From Gemmatimonadota bacterium (GTDB lineage: Bacteria; Gemmatimonadota; Gemmatimonadetes; Longimicrobiales; Gaopeijiaceae): DNA of 64,000 nt. Location of the stretch: the NCBI GenBank assembly GCA_041390125.1, contig JAWKQN010000007.1:124001-188000 (forward strand), written 5' to 3'. The notes below the pieces were generated by a model. That model ran no database searches. It was not told where the DNA came from and saw only the letters and a program-made list of their open reading frames with translations. The position numbers were made by a program, and so were the translations under genes. Below are positions 9,316 to 18,186 of this stretch, piece by piece; position 1 is the stretch's first letter; every line of letters starts with the position of its first letter.

Positions 9316-10413
9316 TCAGCGCGTGGCGCGTCCGATGGCGCGCTCGACCCGCGTCGCGAACCGGGGCAGCGCGACCTTCGCGGCCCGCACGTGTCGCAGC
9401 GCGATGCTGGAGGAGGCCGGTCGCACGGAACGCCCGGCGCGCCCGGCGGCGGCCGACAGCTCGGGGTCCGCGAGCGCGGAGACCACTGCGGCCTCCAGGC
9501 AGCTCGCCAGCGACCCGGGCAGCCGAGGCGCAGCGACCAGGCGTCCGACGGCCATCAGCTCGTCCAGCGCGGCCGCGTCGGCACGCGCGCGATCGGGGTC
9601 GGGGAAGAGCGCCGGCTGCGTCTCCAGCAGTCCGTCCGGACCCAGCAGTGGGGGCGCGCCCCCGGAGTCGCTCCCCTCCGCCGAGAAGCGGAGCAGCGGG
9701 CGGAGCGCGCGCATCAGCTCGGCGGACTCGTCCCCGATCACGGCTGCATCCAGGTCCCCGCGCTCGACCGAGGCCAGCAACTCCTGGCTGCCGGGGTAGC
9801 CCAGGACGATCTCCACCTGCACGCCGAACAGGTCCTCCAGCACCGCGGTCAACAGCACGTTGATGGTCGTGGGTCCCGTGGCCCCGAACACGAGGGCGCG
9901 CGAACGGCCGGCCGTCACCAGATCCGCGAGGGCGCCGAAGCCGGAATCCGTCCGGACCAGCAGCGTCTGGTCGTGGGGGAGGATGCGGCCGAGGACGCTG
10001 AAGTCGGCCTCCAGGTCCGGTGCGAAGCCCGGATTGGACCACGGCGCGAGCAGCAGCCCACCGCCGTTGAGGATACCGAGCGTCCGTCCGTCGGGGCGCG
10101 CGCGCGCGATGCGGCGCGCGGCGACGATGCCCGACGCGCCGGGCACGTTCTCCACGACCACCTCGGCCTCCAGGGTGCGCTCCAGGGGCCGCTCCAGCAG
10201 CCGGGAGTAGAGGTCGTAGCCCCCACCGGGGGACCACCCCACCAACCACGAGAGCCGGCGCCCCCGCAGCGTCGGGCACTGGCGTCCCGTCCGGTCGGAC
10301 CCGTGCGCCTCCGCTGCGGCCTCCATGACCCGGGGCGCCAGCGCCAGCGCTCCCGATGCACCCGCCAGCAGCGCGAGCGCCTCGCGCCGCGTGTGGAGCG
10401 TGCGCGGGCTCAT
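9316..10413 (-). CDS. tctC: tripartite tricarboxylate transporter substrate-binding protein TctC
   Basis: A 365-residue periplasmic solute receptor. The N-terminus THTRREALALLAGASG-type signal (here HTRREALALLAG) looks like a twin-arginine leader. The mature part shows the TctC/Bug pattern: VGWSPGGGYDLYSRLL, VVVENVPGASGIVAARR, GRTLGILNGG, and LVFGATGPTTI. The ATG start overlaps the stop of the upstream ligase gene as ATGA, so the two are translationally coupled. Bug-type receptors bind small carboxylates such as citrate, aromatic acids or terephthalate; the ligand cannot be read from sequence. The adjoining CoA-ligase-like gene suggests a carboxylate that is activated after uptake. Confidence 0.92.
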   Translation of the reverse strand: MSPRTLHTRREALALLAGASGALALAPRVMEAAAEAHGSDRTGRQCPTLRGRRLSWLVGWSPGGGYDLYSRLLERPLERTLEAEVVVENVPGASGIVAARRIARARPDGRTLGILNGGGLLLAPWSNPGFAPDLEADFSVLGRILPHDQTLLVRTDSGFGALADLVTAGRSRALVFGATGPTTINVLLTAVLEDLFGVQVEIVLGYPGSQELLASVERGDLDAAVIGDESAELMRALRPLLRFSAEGSDSGGAPPLLGPDGLLETQPALFPDPDRARADAAALDELMAVGRLVAAPRLPGSLASCLEAAVVSALADPELSAAAGRAGRSVRPASSSIALRHVRAAKVALPRFATRVERAIGRATR

Positions 10414-12008
10414 GCGGCCTGCCCTCCACGCACGACGCGCAACGGTGCCTGCTTCCCGCGCGCGGAGACGGTGGGCGCGCGCCGCACCACCCGGAAGGAT
10501 CCAGCGGCCGCCCAGTACGCGCGCGCCATGTCGGCGGCCACGCTCGTACGCGCGAGCGCGTCCAGCACGACGTCGAGCACCTCGCCTTCCGAGCGGAGCG
10601 CGACCTGCGGATGCACATGCAGGGAGAGCCGTGTGAAGCCGCGGTCGTCCTCGTCCTCCACCAGTTGGTAGTCCAGGGGCGAGCCGCCGAAGCGGGCCGG
10701 CAGGATCTCCTCCAGGATGTGGACCATGTCGCTCCCGATCAGCGTCACGCCTTCGCCCACGAGCTTCCGGAACGAGCGCACGCTGCGCAGGTGCGTGCCG
10801 AGGCCCAGCTCGCCCAGGGCACAGCCGCAGGCGCGCTCCTCCATCTCGCCGAAGTCGTCCAGCTCCATGTTGAGGAGGAGCTTGGGCATCGTGGGCACCA
10901 GCGTCGTGATATGGATGGAGCGGACCGTCTCCTCCGATCCGGGCACCGTCCGCGGATGGAGCACCAGAGCGGCCGAATCCGTGGTGACGTGCATATCGGT
11001 CTCGTGCGCGGGCCGCGCGCAGCCGAGCGCGATACGACCGGTCTCGACGGCCCCGTAGTCGGAGACGACGGTGGCGCCGGAGGCGCGCATGCCGCGCACC
11101 TTGGCGGGCGTCGCCGGCTCCCCCGCCACCAGCAGGGTCGCGCCCGAGAGGTCGAGGCCCGCGTCGCGGGCCGCCACGGCGATGCGAAGCCCGCAGCTGA
11201 CGGTCGTGCTGAGGCACGCCCCGCCGTGCTCGCGCACCGTTTCGGTCAGGTAGCGGGCGATGAGCAGGGCGCGGTCCAGCGGCACCGGCTCGGGTCGGAC
11301 CAGGTCCACGCCCACGGCCCGTCCGGTGGCGATCGCGGCTTCCGTGGCGATGCGGTACTTGAGCGCGGGTGCGTACTCGCCTGGAACCAGCGGGGTGAAC
11401 CACCGGTGCACGGGCCGTCCCAGGCGGGCCATGCGCAGGACGTTGTTGAGTCCGCTCCCCGACGGGAGCGCCGGACGCCACACCGAGAACGGGACGTCCA
11501 GCACGCCGTGCGCGTCCAGGAGCAGCATGCGCAGCTCGGACTGCACCTCCAGGTGGGCCAGGTCCGTCGAGGAGCGGGTGGCGCGGCCGGTGGAGCCGCT
11601 CGTCGAGTTGCGGTAGTAGTGGCGGAGGTCCGGGTTGTCGAAGAGGCCCTCGCTCACCGGGATCTCCCGCCCGTCGCGCACGAGCGGCTCGCGCCCCTTG
11701 TACTCCTCGAACGTGACGTACACGCCCGCCCGCCGAAGCTGCAGGAGCGCGCCTTCCACACCCTCGGTGCGGATCAGCGCCTCGAAGTCGGCCAGGGTGC
11801 AGCCGGCCAGCTCCAGCAGGGCACGGTAGGGGCTCTGCGGCAGACCGTAGAAATAGCGCTCCGCCATCGCCAGCAGGTGCTCGGGACGTCGGGCCAGCCG
11901 CGCCCGGACCGCGTCGCGGGCCTGCGGCAGCGTGATCCGACCCCGAAGGTAGTCCGGGAAGCCGCGCAGGAACCGCCCGTACGTCAGGGCCTGGGAGAGG
12001 GCGTTCAA
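10410..12008 (-). CDS. phenylacetate-CoA-ligase-like adenylate-forming protein
   Basis: A 532-residue protein of the ANL (acyl-CoA synthetase) superfamily, closest in style to PaaK. Visible motifs are the phosphate loop NSTSGSTGRAT near residue 150, the helix-end motif VVSDYGAVETG corresponding to the DxYGxTE element, LLLNMELDDFGEMEERACG, and the hinge region GEGVTLIGSDMVHILEEIL with the C-terminal domain behind it. It should adenylate a carboxylic acid and probably transfer it to CoA. The TTG at 12008 is the best start I can find, because the open frame beyond it loses coding character. It heads the operon with tctC, tctA and tctB, a pairing that suggests activation of an imported carboxylate. 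Confidence 0.82.
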   Translation of the reverse strand: MNALSQALTYGRFLRGFPDYLRGRITLPQARDAVRARLARRPEHLLAMAERYFYGLPQSPYRALLELAGCTLADFEALIRTEGVEGALLQLRRAGVYVTFEEYKGREPLVRDGREIPVSEGLFDNPDLRHYYRNSTSGSTGRATRSSTDLAHLEVQSELRMLLLDAHGVLDVPFSVWRPALPSGSGLNNVLRMARLGRPVHRWFTPLVPGEYAPALKYRIATEAAIATGRAVGVDLVRPEPVPLDRALLIARYLTETVREHGGACLSTTVSCGLRIAVAARDAGLDLSGATLLVAGEPATPAKVRGMRASGATVVSDYGAVETGRIALGCARPAHETDMHVTTDSAALVLHPRTVPGSEETVRSIHITTLVPTMPKLLLNMELDDFGEMEERACGCALGELGLGTHLRSVRSFRKLVGEGVTLIGSDMVHILEEILPARFGGSPLDYQLVEDEDDRGFTRLSLHVHPQVALRSEGEVLDVVLDALARTSVAADMARAYWAAAGSFRVVRRAPTVSARGKQAPLRVVRGGQAA

Positions 12009-12247
12009 AGGCTTGGCAGAGGGGGGGTGCGTGTCTCGTCCGGCGATACGGTAGCACGTCGGCGGAGCACACGCACAATGCCGCTCCCGGAGCGTCGCCC
12101 ACCCGGGTGCAGGCCGGAGGGGTCCCGGAGGCCGCGGCGCTCCGGACGCGGGGGTACCCCCCTTCTCCGCCGAATCGCTAGGTTGCCGCCCGGCGGGACG
12201 GCCAGGGCTTCGGGAGAGGACGACAGCGCGCGTGACGGGGTGCATGG
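12009..12247. other. divergent intergenic region, ligase operon / murJ
   Basis: About 239 bases between the divergent ligase-tct operon and murJ. It presumably contains both promoters; no clear -35/-10 pair, operator palindrome or RNA element is recognisable. Confidence 0.45.
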
Positions 12248-13813
12248 ATGCGTAGGGGGGCGGCACACGTCGCGGCGGCCGTCTTCCTGAGTCGGCTCGC
12301 GGGATTGCTGCGCGAGCGCATCTTCGCCCACTACCTGGGCACGTCCGACGCGGCGGATGCCTACGGAGCCGCCTTCCGGATCCCTGCCGTGATGGAGAGC
12401 ATGCTCGGGGAGCGGGTCGTCTCCTCCGCCTTCATCCCGCGCTACAGCCGGCTGCTCGCCGAGGAGCGGACCCGCGACGCGTCGCGGCTGGCCTGGACGG
12501 TCGGGGCGGTGCAGACCGCCATCGTGTTGCTGCTCGTCACGGCCGGGGTGGTGCTGGCTCCGGTGCTGGTCCCGCTGATCGCGCCGGGCTTCGATCCGGC
12601 CAAGACCGCGCTGACCATCCGGCTGGTGCGGGTCGTCTTCCCCGCGGTCGGCGTCCTGGCGCTGGGGGCCTGGTGTCTGGGCGTGCTGAACGGGCGCCGA
12701 CGCTTCTTCCTGCCGTACTCCGTGCCCATCCTCTCCGCCCTGTCCATCAGCGCCGCGCTGTGGCTGGGCGGGCGCAACGGGTTGGACGCCGGCGGCCTGG
12801 CGTTGGCGGCCGCCACCGGAGCCCTGGTGGGGGCGCTCCTCCAGCTCGCAGTCCAGCTCCCCGTGGTGGCGGCGCTGTCCGGGCGTCCGCGCCTGGAGAA
12901 ACCCCCGGACGCGGACCTGCGTGAGGTGGGCCGCAACGCGGTGCCCGCCACCGTGCGCGGCCTGATCGCGCGCTTCGCCGCCTGGGTGGAGGTGGCCATC
13001 GCCGGCTTCGTCTCCACGGGCGCGCTCGCCGCGCTCAACTACGCGCAACTGCTGTACTCCCTGCCGATGGGGCTCTTCAGCATCGCCATCTCCGCCGCGT
13101 TGCTGCCCGAGCTGGCGGCGGCGAGCGCCCATCCGGGCGAGGTGTCGCGCCGTCTGGAGACGCCGCTCCGGGCGTCGCTCCGCCACACGGCCTTTCTGCT
13201 GGTACCCTGCGCCGTCGCGTTCGTCCTGCTGGGCGACGTCATCGTGGCCGCCGTCTACCAGAGCGGGGAGTTCGGTCGGCAGGACGTTCTCTACGTCTGG
13301 GCCATCCTGGGCGCGTCCGCGGTCGGCATCGTGGGCACGTCGATGGGCGGGCTGTACGCCACCGCCTTCTACGCGATCGGGGACGCCGCCTCCCCGCTCC
13401 GGGCCGCGGTATGGCGGCTGCTCTGTCGCGCGGTGCTCGGCGCCGTGCTCGCCATCCCGGTGGTGCGGCTCCTGGGCCTCGAGCCCCGCTGGGGCGCCGT
13501 GGGGCTGGGGGCCGCGATCGGGGTGAGCGGCTGGATCGAGTTCGCGCTGCTGCGGCGCTGGTTGCGCCGGCGCCTGGGGTGGGAGCGCGACCGCGGGCTG
13601 ACGCCCTTCCTGCTGCGCCTGTGGGGTGTGGCGCTCCTCGCGGCCGGGCTGGCCTGGGCGGTCAAGCAGGGAGTGGGGGGCTGGGGTCCGGTGCCCACCG
13701 CCGTGGCCGTGCTCGGCACGTACGGGGGGGTCTACCTCGGCGTGACCACCATGGCGCGCGTGCCGGAGGCCGGCACGCTGTGGACGCAGCTCAGGGAGTG
13801 GCTGGGACGTTGA
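12248..13813 (+). CDS. murJ: lipid II flippase MurJ
   Basis: A 521-residue, roughly 14-helix MOP-superfamily membrane protein. It opens with AAVFLSRLAGLLRERIFAHY and LGTSDAADAYGAAFRIP, the typical MurJ/MviN N-terminus. SAFIPRYSRLLAEE corresponds to the conserved SAFVPVFS..LA element, and QLLYSLPMGLFSIAISAALLP lies near residue 275. It flips lipid-linked peptidoglycan precursors across the inner membrane. The frame starts at the ATG at 12248; an ATG four bases upstream is out of frame and stops at once. Its last 23 bases overlap the end of the opposite-strand glycosyltransferase-like gene, a tail-to-tail overlap. Confidence 0.95.
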   Translation: MRRGAAHVAAAVFLSRLAGLLRERIFAHYLGTSDAADAYGAAFRIPAVMESMLGERVVSSAFIPRYSRLLAEERTRDASRLAWTVGAVQTAIVLLLVTAGVVLAPVLVPLIAPGFDPAKTALTIRLVRVVFPAVGVLALGAWCLGVLNGRRRFFLPYSVPILSALSISAALWLGGRNGLDAGGLALAAATGALVGALLQLAVQLPVVAALSGRPRLEKPPDADLREVGRNAVPATVRGLIARFAAWVEVAIAGFVSTGALAALNYAQLLYSLPMGLFSIAISAALLPELAAASAHPGEVSRRLETPLRASLRHTAFLLVPCAVAFVLLGDVIVAAVYQSGEFGRQDVLYVWAILGASAVGIVGTSMGGLYATAFYAIGDAASPLRAAVWRLLCRAVLGAVLAIPVVRLLGLEPRWGAVGLGAAIGVSGWIEFALLRRWLRRRLGWERDRGLTPFLLRLWGVALLAAGLAWAVKQGVGGWGPVPTAVAVLGTYGGVYLGVTTMARVPEAGTLWTQLREWLGR

Positions 13814-15317
13814 GCGGAAGCTCGAGCGCGTAGATCCGCACCGGCCCCACGGTCCCCAGGGGTCGGAAGAGCTCGGGACGCTCGCGCATCCAGGCGTCCC
13901 AGCGAGCGAGCAGCTCGGGCTCGGTGCCCGCCTCGGTGATCACGGCGTGCGTGAGGTGCTGCCGCGTGGCCTCGGCCACGAAGACGTCCAGCTCACGGTC
14001 GAAGATGGGCATCGCGGGCAGACCCGTATACCACGCCACCTTGCGCGGGCGGTTGGAGGCCAGGCGCACGGGCGGCTCGGCCGGGAGCGCGCGCAACGTG
14101 TCGCGCACGGCGGCGAACGTGGCCTCCTCGCGGTCGATGCGCGGACGGGGCTCGCGCACGGTCTGGACGAGCGCCCCCACCATCAGGACGGCCACGACCA
14201 GCGCGGCGCGTGCGCCCGCCGTGTGCGGTGCCGGTGTGCCCACCCGACCGAGCAGGTCGCGCAGACCGCGCACGAGCCCCCAGGCGAGGAAGGGCGCGAG
14301 CACCCACAGGTAGCGGGACTGCCAGACCGGGAGGACCGCGAGCATCGCGAGGGTGCCGAGCAGGAAGGCGGCGCCGAACGACGCGCGCCGACGCCACAGC
14401 CACGGGGCCAGCCCGAGCGCGGTGAGCGGGATGGCCGCGACGTGCCAGGCGTGGTTGAGCAACGGCACGGGGAACGGATACAGCCACGTCTCGAAGGCCG
14501 CGAACCGGTAGCGCAGCAGCTTGGAGTCGAGCCGCCGGACCACCCATTCGAGCGTCGCCAGCAGGTCGCGGCCTCCGCCGCCGGACGAGCCCGCGGCCAT
14601 CGTGTCGGCGGGAGCGCCCCCGGGCCCGAAGCGGGTGAGCACCACGAGCAGCGCGGCGGTCCAGAGCAGGAGCGGGAGCGTGGCCCGGAGACCGATCTCA
14701 CGGCGCCGGGCCATCGCCACCCAGACCAACGCGGGGAGCAGTGGCGCGGCCGCGATGCGGTAGAGCAGGGCGCCCGCGCCGAGCGTGGCGAGCGCGAGGA
14801 TGCGCCCGGTGCTCCACGCGCCCGGGCGGTCGGCCAGCAGGATCACCCCCCAGGCCAGCGCGCAGAACCCCAGGTCGGACCCCACCACCTGCGGCACGTC
14901 CTGGATCAGGAGGGAGAGCCCCGCCATGCCGGTGGCGGCCGCGGCCAGCAGAGGCTCGTCCTCGCGGGCCAGCCACGCCGCCGACGCGGCGAGGAAGCCC
15001 GCCAGGAAGGCGTGCATGAGCAGGCGGGGGGCCTCGCTGGCGGGCCCCAGCCACGCGAGCAGCGGGGCCAGCGTGAGCGGCAGCCCGGGGGGATAGCGCA
15101 GCGGACCCACGGTCCAGGCCAGGTCCGTGTAGAGGTAGCCCGTGTCGTCGTAGGGCCGGCCCTGCACGAGCGCCCAGGCGTGGCCCAGGTACTGGGCCCA
15201 GTCGCCGCCCGGGGGGGATCCGGCCGCGAACCAGCGCCAGAGCGCCACGCCGGCCAAGGCCAGGGCGAACCCCCAGGCGCCCCGGCGTCCCCAGCTCCGG
15301 TCCGGATCGGCGGTCAT
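13791..15317 (-). CDS. polytopic membrane glycosyltransferase-like protein (GT39/ArnT-like)
   Basis: A 508-residue protein with about ten to twelve hydrophobic helices spread over residues 12-385 and a C-terminal soluble domain of about 120 residues. The first extracytoplasmic loop has GGDWAQYLGHAWALVQGRPY, resembling the acidic loop of PMT/ArnT-type lipid-linked glycosyltransferases that carries the catalytic Asp. RYPPGLPLTLAPLLAWLG is typical of the second loop (the YPPGYP element). It would use a polyprenyl-phosphate sugar as donor on the periplasmic side. The acceptor is unknown. It is not in an operon, is divergent from the EF-hand gene and overlaps the murJ 3' end. Confidence 0.75.
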   Translation of the reverse strand: MTADPDRSWGRRGAWGFALALAGVALWRWFAAGSPPGGDWAQYLGHAWALVQGRPYDDTGYLYTDLAWTVGPLRYPPGLPLTLAPLLAWLGPASEAPRLLMHAFLAGFLAASAAWLAREDEPLLAAAATGMAGLSLLIQDVPQVVGSDLGFCALAWGVILLADRPGAWSTGRILALATLGAGALLYRIAAAPLLPALVWVAMARRREIGLRATLPLLLWTAALLVVLTRFGPGGAPADTMAAGSSGGGGRDLLATLEWVVRRLDSKLLRYRFAAFETWLYPFPVPLLNHAWHVAAIPLTALGLAPWLWRRRASFGAAFLLGTLAMLAVLPVWQSRYLWVLAPFLAWGLVRGLRDLLGRVGTPAPHTAGARAALVVAVLMVGALVQTVREPRPRIDREEATFAAVRDTLRALPAEPPVRLASNRPRKVAWYTGLPAMPIFDRELDVFVAEATRQHLTHAVITEAGTEPELLARWDAWMRERPELFRPLGTVGPVRIYALELPLNVPATP

Positions 15318-15509
15318 GGGCGCAGAAGGTAGGCGAGGGCGCCGCTCCCGGGCGAGCCGGAGGCTCGGTTTCGACCTGCCTCAACTGGCCCGGCCGGGGG
15401 CTCCCGTCGTATGATCGGCGGTCGTCCGCGGCGCCCGCCGCTCGGTTCATCCCGTCCGACTCCGGCCTCGACGCCCCCCGCGCGGGGTTCGACAGCGAAG
15501 GAGGCATCC

Positions 15510-16163
15510 ATGGCACCCACTTGGTATCGACGTCTCACCGGTCTGGCCCTGGCAGGCGCGCTGCTGGCCTGGGCCGCCCCGGCCTCGGCGCAGGCCGCCC
15601 ACCGCCACATGGGGCACGTCGCCGATCAATGGAACGACACGCCCGACGGCGTGGGTCTCCTGGCCGCCGCCCAGGCAGAGGCGGCGATCGCGAACCAGCA
15701 CGCAGGCCTGGCCACCGCGCAGCCCGACAACCTCCAGTCCATCCAGCGCCACGTCGGTCACGTGATGCACGCGCTGGATCCGAGCACGGTCGAAGGCGGG
15801 CCGGGCAAGGGCTACGGGGTGGTCAAGGCCGCGCAGGGTGCGGCCCAGCACATCGGGTTGGCCGCGGCCGCCGACGACGCGTCGGACAACGTGAAGACGC
15901 ACGCCGAGCACGTGAAGACCAGCGCGGAGAACGTCGTCACGTGGAGCCAGCAGGTGATCGAGAAGGGCCGTCAGGTGCAGGCGGCCACCGACGCGGCCAC
16001 GGCGGCGCGTCTGGCCGAGGAGATCCACCACATGACCACGGCCATCGTGGAGGGAACGGACGCCAACGGGGACGGCCGCGTCTCCTGGGGCGAGGGCGAA
16101 GGTGGACTCGCGCAGGCGGAGCAGCACATGGGCCTCATGAAGCGCGGCGAGGGCATGCAGTAG
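15510..16163 (+). CDS. secreted EF-hand protein with repeated histidine motifs
   Basis: A 217-residue exported protein. The ATG at 15510 has an excellent Shine-Dalgarno (gaaggagg, 15497-15504) and opens a Sec signal ending PASAQA near residue 27. The mature protein is helical and repeats H-x-x-H-V segments: HRHMGHVADQW, QRHVGHVMHALD, THAEHVKTSAENV, IHHMTTAIVEG and EQHMGLM. A single canonical EF-hand loop, DANGDGRVSWGE, lies near residue 190. This suggests a small helical bundle that binds calcium and perhaps another metal through histidines. I do not recognise a named family. It is followed by a strong GC hairpin and is transcribed separately from the beta-lactamase-fold gene. Confidence 0.78.
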   Translation: MAPTWYRRLTGLALAGALLAWAAPASAQAAHRHMGHVADQWNDTPDGVGLLAAAQAEAAIANQHAGLATAQPDNLQSIQRHVGHVMHALDPSTVEGGPGKGYGVVKAAQGAAQHIGLAAAADDASDNVKTHAEHVKTSAENVVTWSQQVIEKGRQVQAATDAATAARLAEEIHHMTTAIVEGTDANGDGRVSWGEGEGGLAQAEQHMGLMKRGEGMQ

Positions 16164-16184
16164 CCCCGACCGCGTGCTGAAACC

Positions 16185-16221
16185 CGCGGCCCCGCCTCGC
16201 CGTCCGGCGGGCGGGGCCGCG
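16185..16221. terminator. GC-rich hairpin after the EF-hand gene
   Basis: A perfect 12-bp inverted repeat (cgcggccccgcc / ggcggggccgcg) with a 13-base loop, 22 bases after the stop codon. There is no T-run behind it, as is common in GC-rich genomes, so it is a terminator or mRNA-stabilising hairpin. Confidence 0.6.
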
Positions 16222-16278
16222 CTGCATCCTGCCGCCGCTCCCCGCGCTGCTCTCGCTTCCGCCAAACGGAGGACACGC

Positions 16279-17790
16279 ATGACCGTCACCGCCCCCGAGC
16301 GCCGCTCGCCGTTCCGCCGTGCACTCCTCGCGACGCTGCTGGCGATCCCGCTGCCTTCGTGTGGTGAAGCCGACGGAGCAGCCACCGGACGGGATGGTGA
16401 TCCCGACGACCGGATCGCCCGCGTGGAGCAGGGCCTGCGCCTGGCCGTGGAGGCGGAAGGGACCGATCCGCTCCGCATGTCGATGGAGGAGCGCATGGAG
16501 CGCTGGAACGTGCCGGGCGTGGCGGTGGCCGTGGTCGAGGAGGGCCGGGTGGCGTGGGCGCGCGGGTGGGGGCTGGCGGACCTCGAGGCGGGCACGCCCG
16601 TGACGTCCGGGACGCTTTTCCAGGCCGCCAGCATCTCCAAGCCGGTGGCGGCGCTGGCCGCGATGCAACTCGTGCAGGAGGGCGCGCTGGACCTGGACGC
16701 CCCCGTCAACGAGGCGCTCACCTCCTGGTCGCTTCCCGACAACGAATTCACCGAGGACTCCAGCGCCACGCTGCGCGGCCTGCTGTCACACAGCGCCGGG
16801 CTCACGGTGTGGGGGTTTCCCGGCTACGCGCGCGGGGAGCCGGTGCCGTCGAACGCGGAGGTGCTCGAAGGCGAGGGCAATACCGACGCGGTCCGCGTCT
16901 ACAAGGTGCCCGGCACGTCCTGGCAGTACTCGGGCGGCGGCTACACGGTGATGGAGCAGATGATGGAGGACGTCACCGGCCAGCCGTTCGACGCGCTGAT
17001 GGCGACGCGCGTGCTGGCGCCCGCGGGGATGGAGCGCTCCACCTATGCGCAGCCCCTGCCGGACGCGCGTTGGGCCGACGCGGCGCGGGGCCACCGCGCC
17101 AACGGGGACGAGGTGAGCGGAGAGTGGCACACCTATCCCGAGCAGGCCGCCGCCGGGCTGTGGACGACGCCGGAGGAGCTGGCCCGACTGTCGGTGCATC
17201 TGCTGGGGATCCTGGACGGGAGCGTCGAAGACGGCGTGTTGGATCGCGCCACGCTGGAGGAGATGCTCACGCCCCACGGTGGGGGCGAGGAGCGCTACCG
17301 CCGGCACGGCCTGGGCTTCGGACTGCCGGACGCGGACGGTGTGCGCGTCTTCAGCCACGGCGGGTCCAACGAGGGGTTCAAAGCCATGTGGATCACCCTG
17401 CGTGATTCGCAGCAGGGCGTGGCGGTCATGACCAACGGCGACCAGGGGTCGGCCTTGGCCGGGGAGATCATCCGCGCGGTGGCGGACGTGTACGACTGGC
17501 CGGCGTACCGGAGTCGGAGCCGACCGCGCATGGTCGCGGACGACGCCCTGTTGTCGGAGCTCGCGGGCGAATACGAGATGGAGGACCAGCGCGGCCTGGT
17601 GCAGCTGCGCGCGCTGGACAACGCGTTGGCCGTGAGCGTGGCGGGCGTTCCGCGCGGAACGCTGTGGGCCGAGTCGGCCGACGTCTGGTACGATCCGGAG
17701 GACGGGAGCGAGGTGCGCGTGGAGCGGGATGCCTCGGGCCGCGTGACCGCCCTGGAGGCCTCCAGCGGCCTGCGGCTCACCCCGCGCTGA
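16279..17790 (+). CDS. beta-lactamase-fold serine hydrolase (class C/PBP family), exported
   Basis: A 503-residue serine hydrolase. Catalytic elements are present: Ser118-x-x-Lys121 in QAASISKPVAAL, Tyr217 in WQYSGGGY (Y-S-G in place of the YxN triad), and HGG at 360-362 in FSHGGSNEG. Residues 1-28 are a signal with possible lipobox LPSC; Pro at -2 makes lipidation uncertain. About 110 residues after the catalytic domain form a beta-rich C-terminal extension (LAGEYEMEDQ..) typical of secreted esterases and D-peptidases of this group. The start at 16279 has a good ribosome site (cggagga). True beta-lactamase activity is not implied; D-aminopeptidase, DD-peptidase or esterase are equally possible. 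Confidence 0.9.
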   Translation: MTVTAPERRSPFRRALLATLLAIPLPSCGEADGAATGRDGDPDDRIARVEQGLRLAVEAEGTDPLRMSMEERMERWNVPGVAVAVVEEGRVAWARGWGLADLEAGTPVTSGTLFQAASISKPVAALAAMQLVQEGALDLDAPVNEALTSWSLPDNEFTEDSSATLRGLLSHSAGLTVWGFPGYARGEPVPSNAEVLEGEGNTDAVRVYKVPGTSWQYSGGGYTVMEQMMEDVTGQPFDALMATRVLAPAGMERSTYAQPLPDARWADAARGHRANGDEVSGEWHTYPEQAAAGLWTTPEELARLSVHLLGILDGSVEDGVLDRATLEEMLTPHGGGEERYRRHGLGFGLPDADGVRVFSHGGSNEGFKAMWITLRDSQQGVAVMTNGDQGSALAGEIIRAVADVYDWPAYRSRSRPRMVADDALLSELAGEYEMEDQRGLVQLRALDNALAVSVAGVPRGTLWAESADVWYDPEDGSEVRVERDASGRVTALEASSGLRLTPR

Positions 17791-17799
17791 GCGGGATCG

Positions 17800-18186
17800 T
17801 CAGGGTCGCACGTAGTCCTGGAACAGATCGCGCAGCGTACGCGCAGGATCGTCCGTGCGGCCGGCGTGCACCGGCGAGCACTGGATCATGTCCGAGCGCG
17901 GAGCCGTGAGCCAGTGGAAGCGCTCGGACGGGGGCAGCAGACCCAGCCGACCCGCTTCGGCCTCGCCCCGCGCGATGCGTTGCCACGACGCGAGGTAGCG
18001 CGCCAGGCGCGGGCAGTGCTCCAGGCCCACCCGGTGCCGCAGCGCGTCGGGATCCGTCAGGACCTCCGCGTCGATGAACTCCGCGGTGCGCGCGTGCAGG
18101 ATCACCCCCACGGCGGCGGCGCCGTACAGGTGCACGTGCGGGACCACCGTGACGACCGCGAAGTCGTAATCGATCGGGTCCGTCAT
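17800..18186 (-). CDS. DUF3037 family protein
   Basis: A 128-residue soluble protein beginning DYDFAVVTVVPHVHLYGAAA, with VGVILHARTAEFIDAEV in its first half and an acidic helical C-terminus ending LFQDYVRP. The opening strand 'Y.y.vvr.vP...r.E..NVGvil' is the hallmark of DUF3037, whose members are almost always encoded beside a HipA-like kinase. That is the case here: its ATG overlaps the stop codon of the kinase gene as ATGA. The biochemical role is unknown; by context it is a partner or regulator of the kinase. Confidence 0.8.
   Translation of the reverse strand: MTDPIDYDFAVVTVVPHVHLYGAAAVGVILHARTAEFIDAEVLTDPDALRHRVGLEHCPRLARYLASWQRIARGEAEAGRLGLLPPSERFHWLTAPRSDMIQCSPVHAGRTDDPARTLRDLFQDYVRP

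Noticed and set aside
16279..17790. Beta-lactam resistance gene
   Set aside because: The Y-S-G triad, the long C-terminal beta domain and the lack of resistance context fit a general serine hydrolase of this fold; resistance is not supported.
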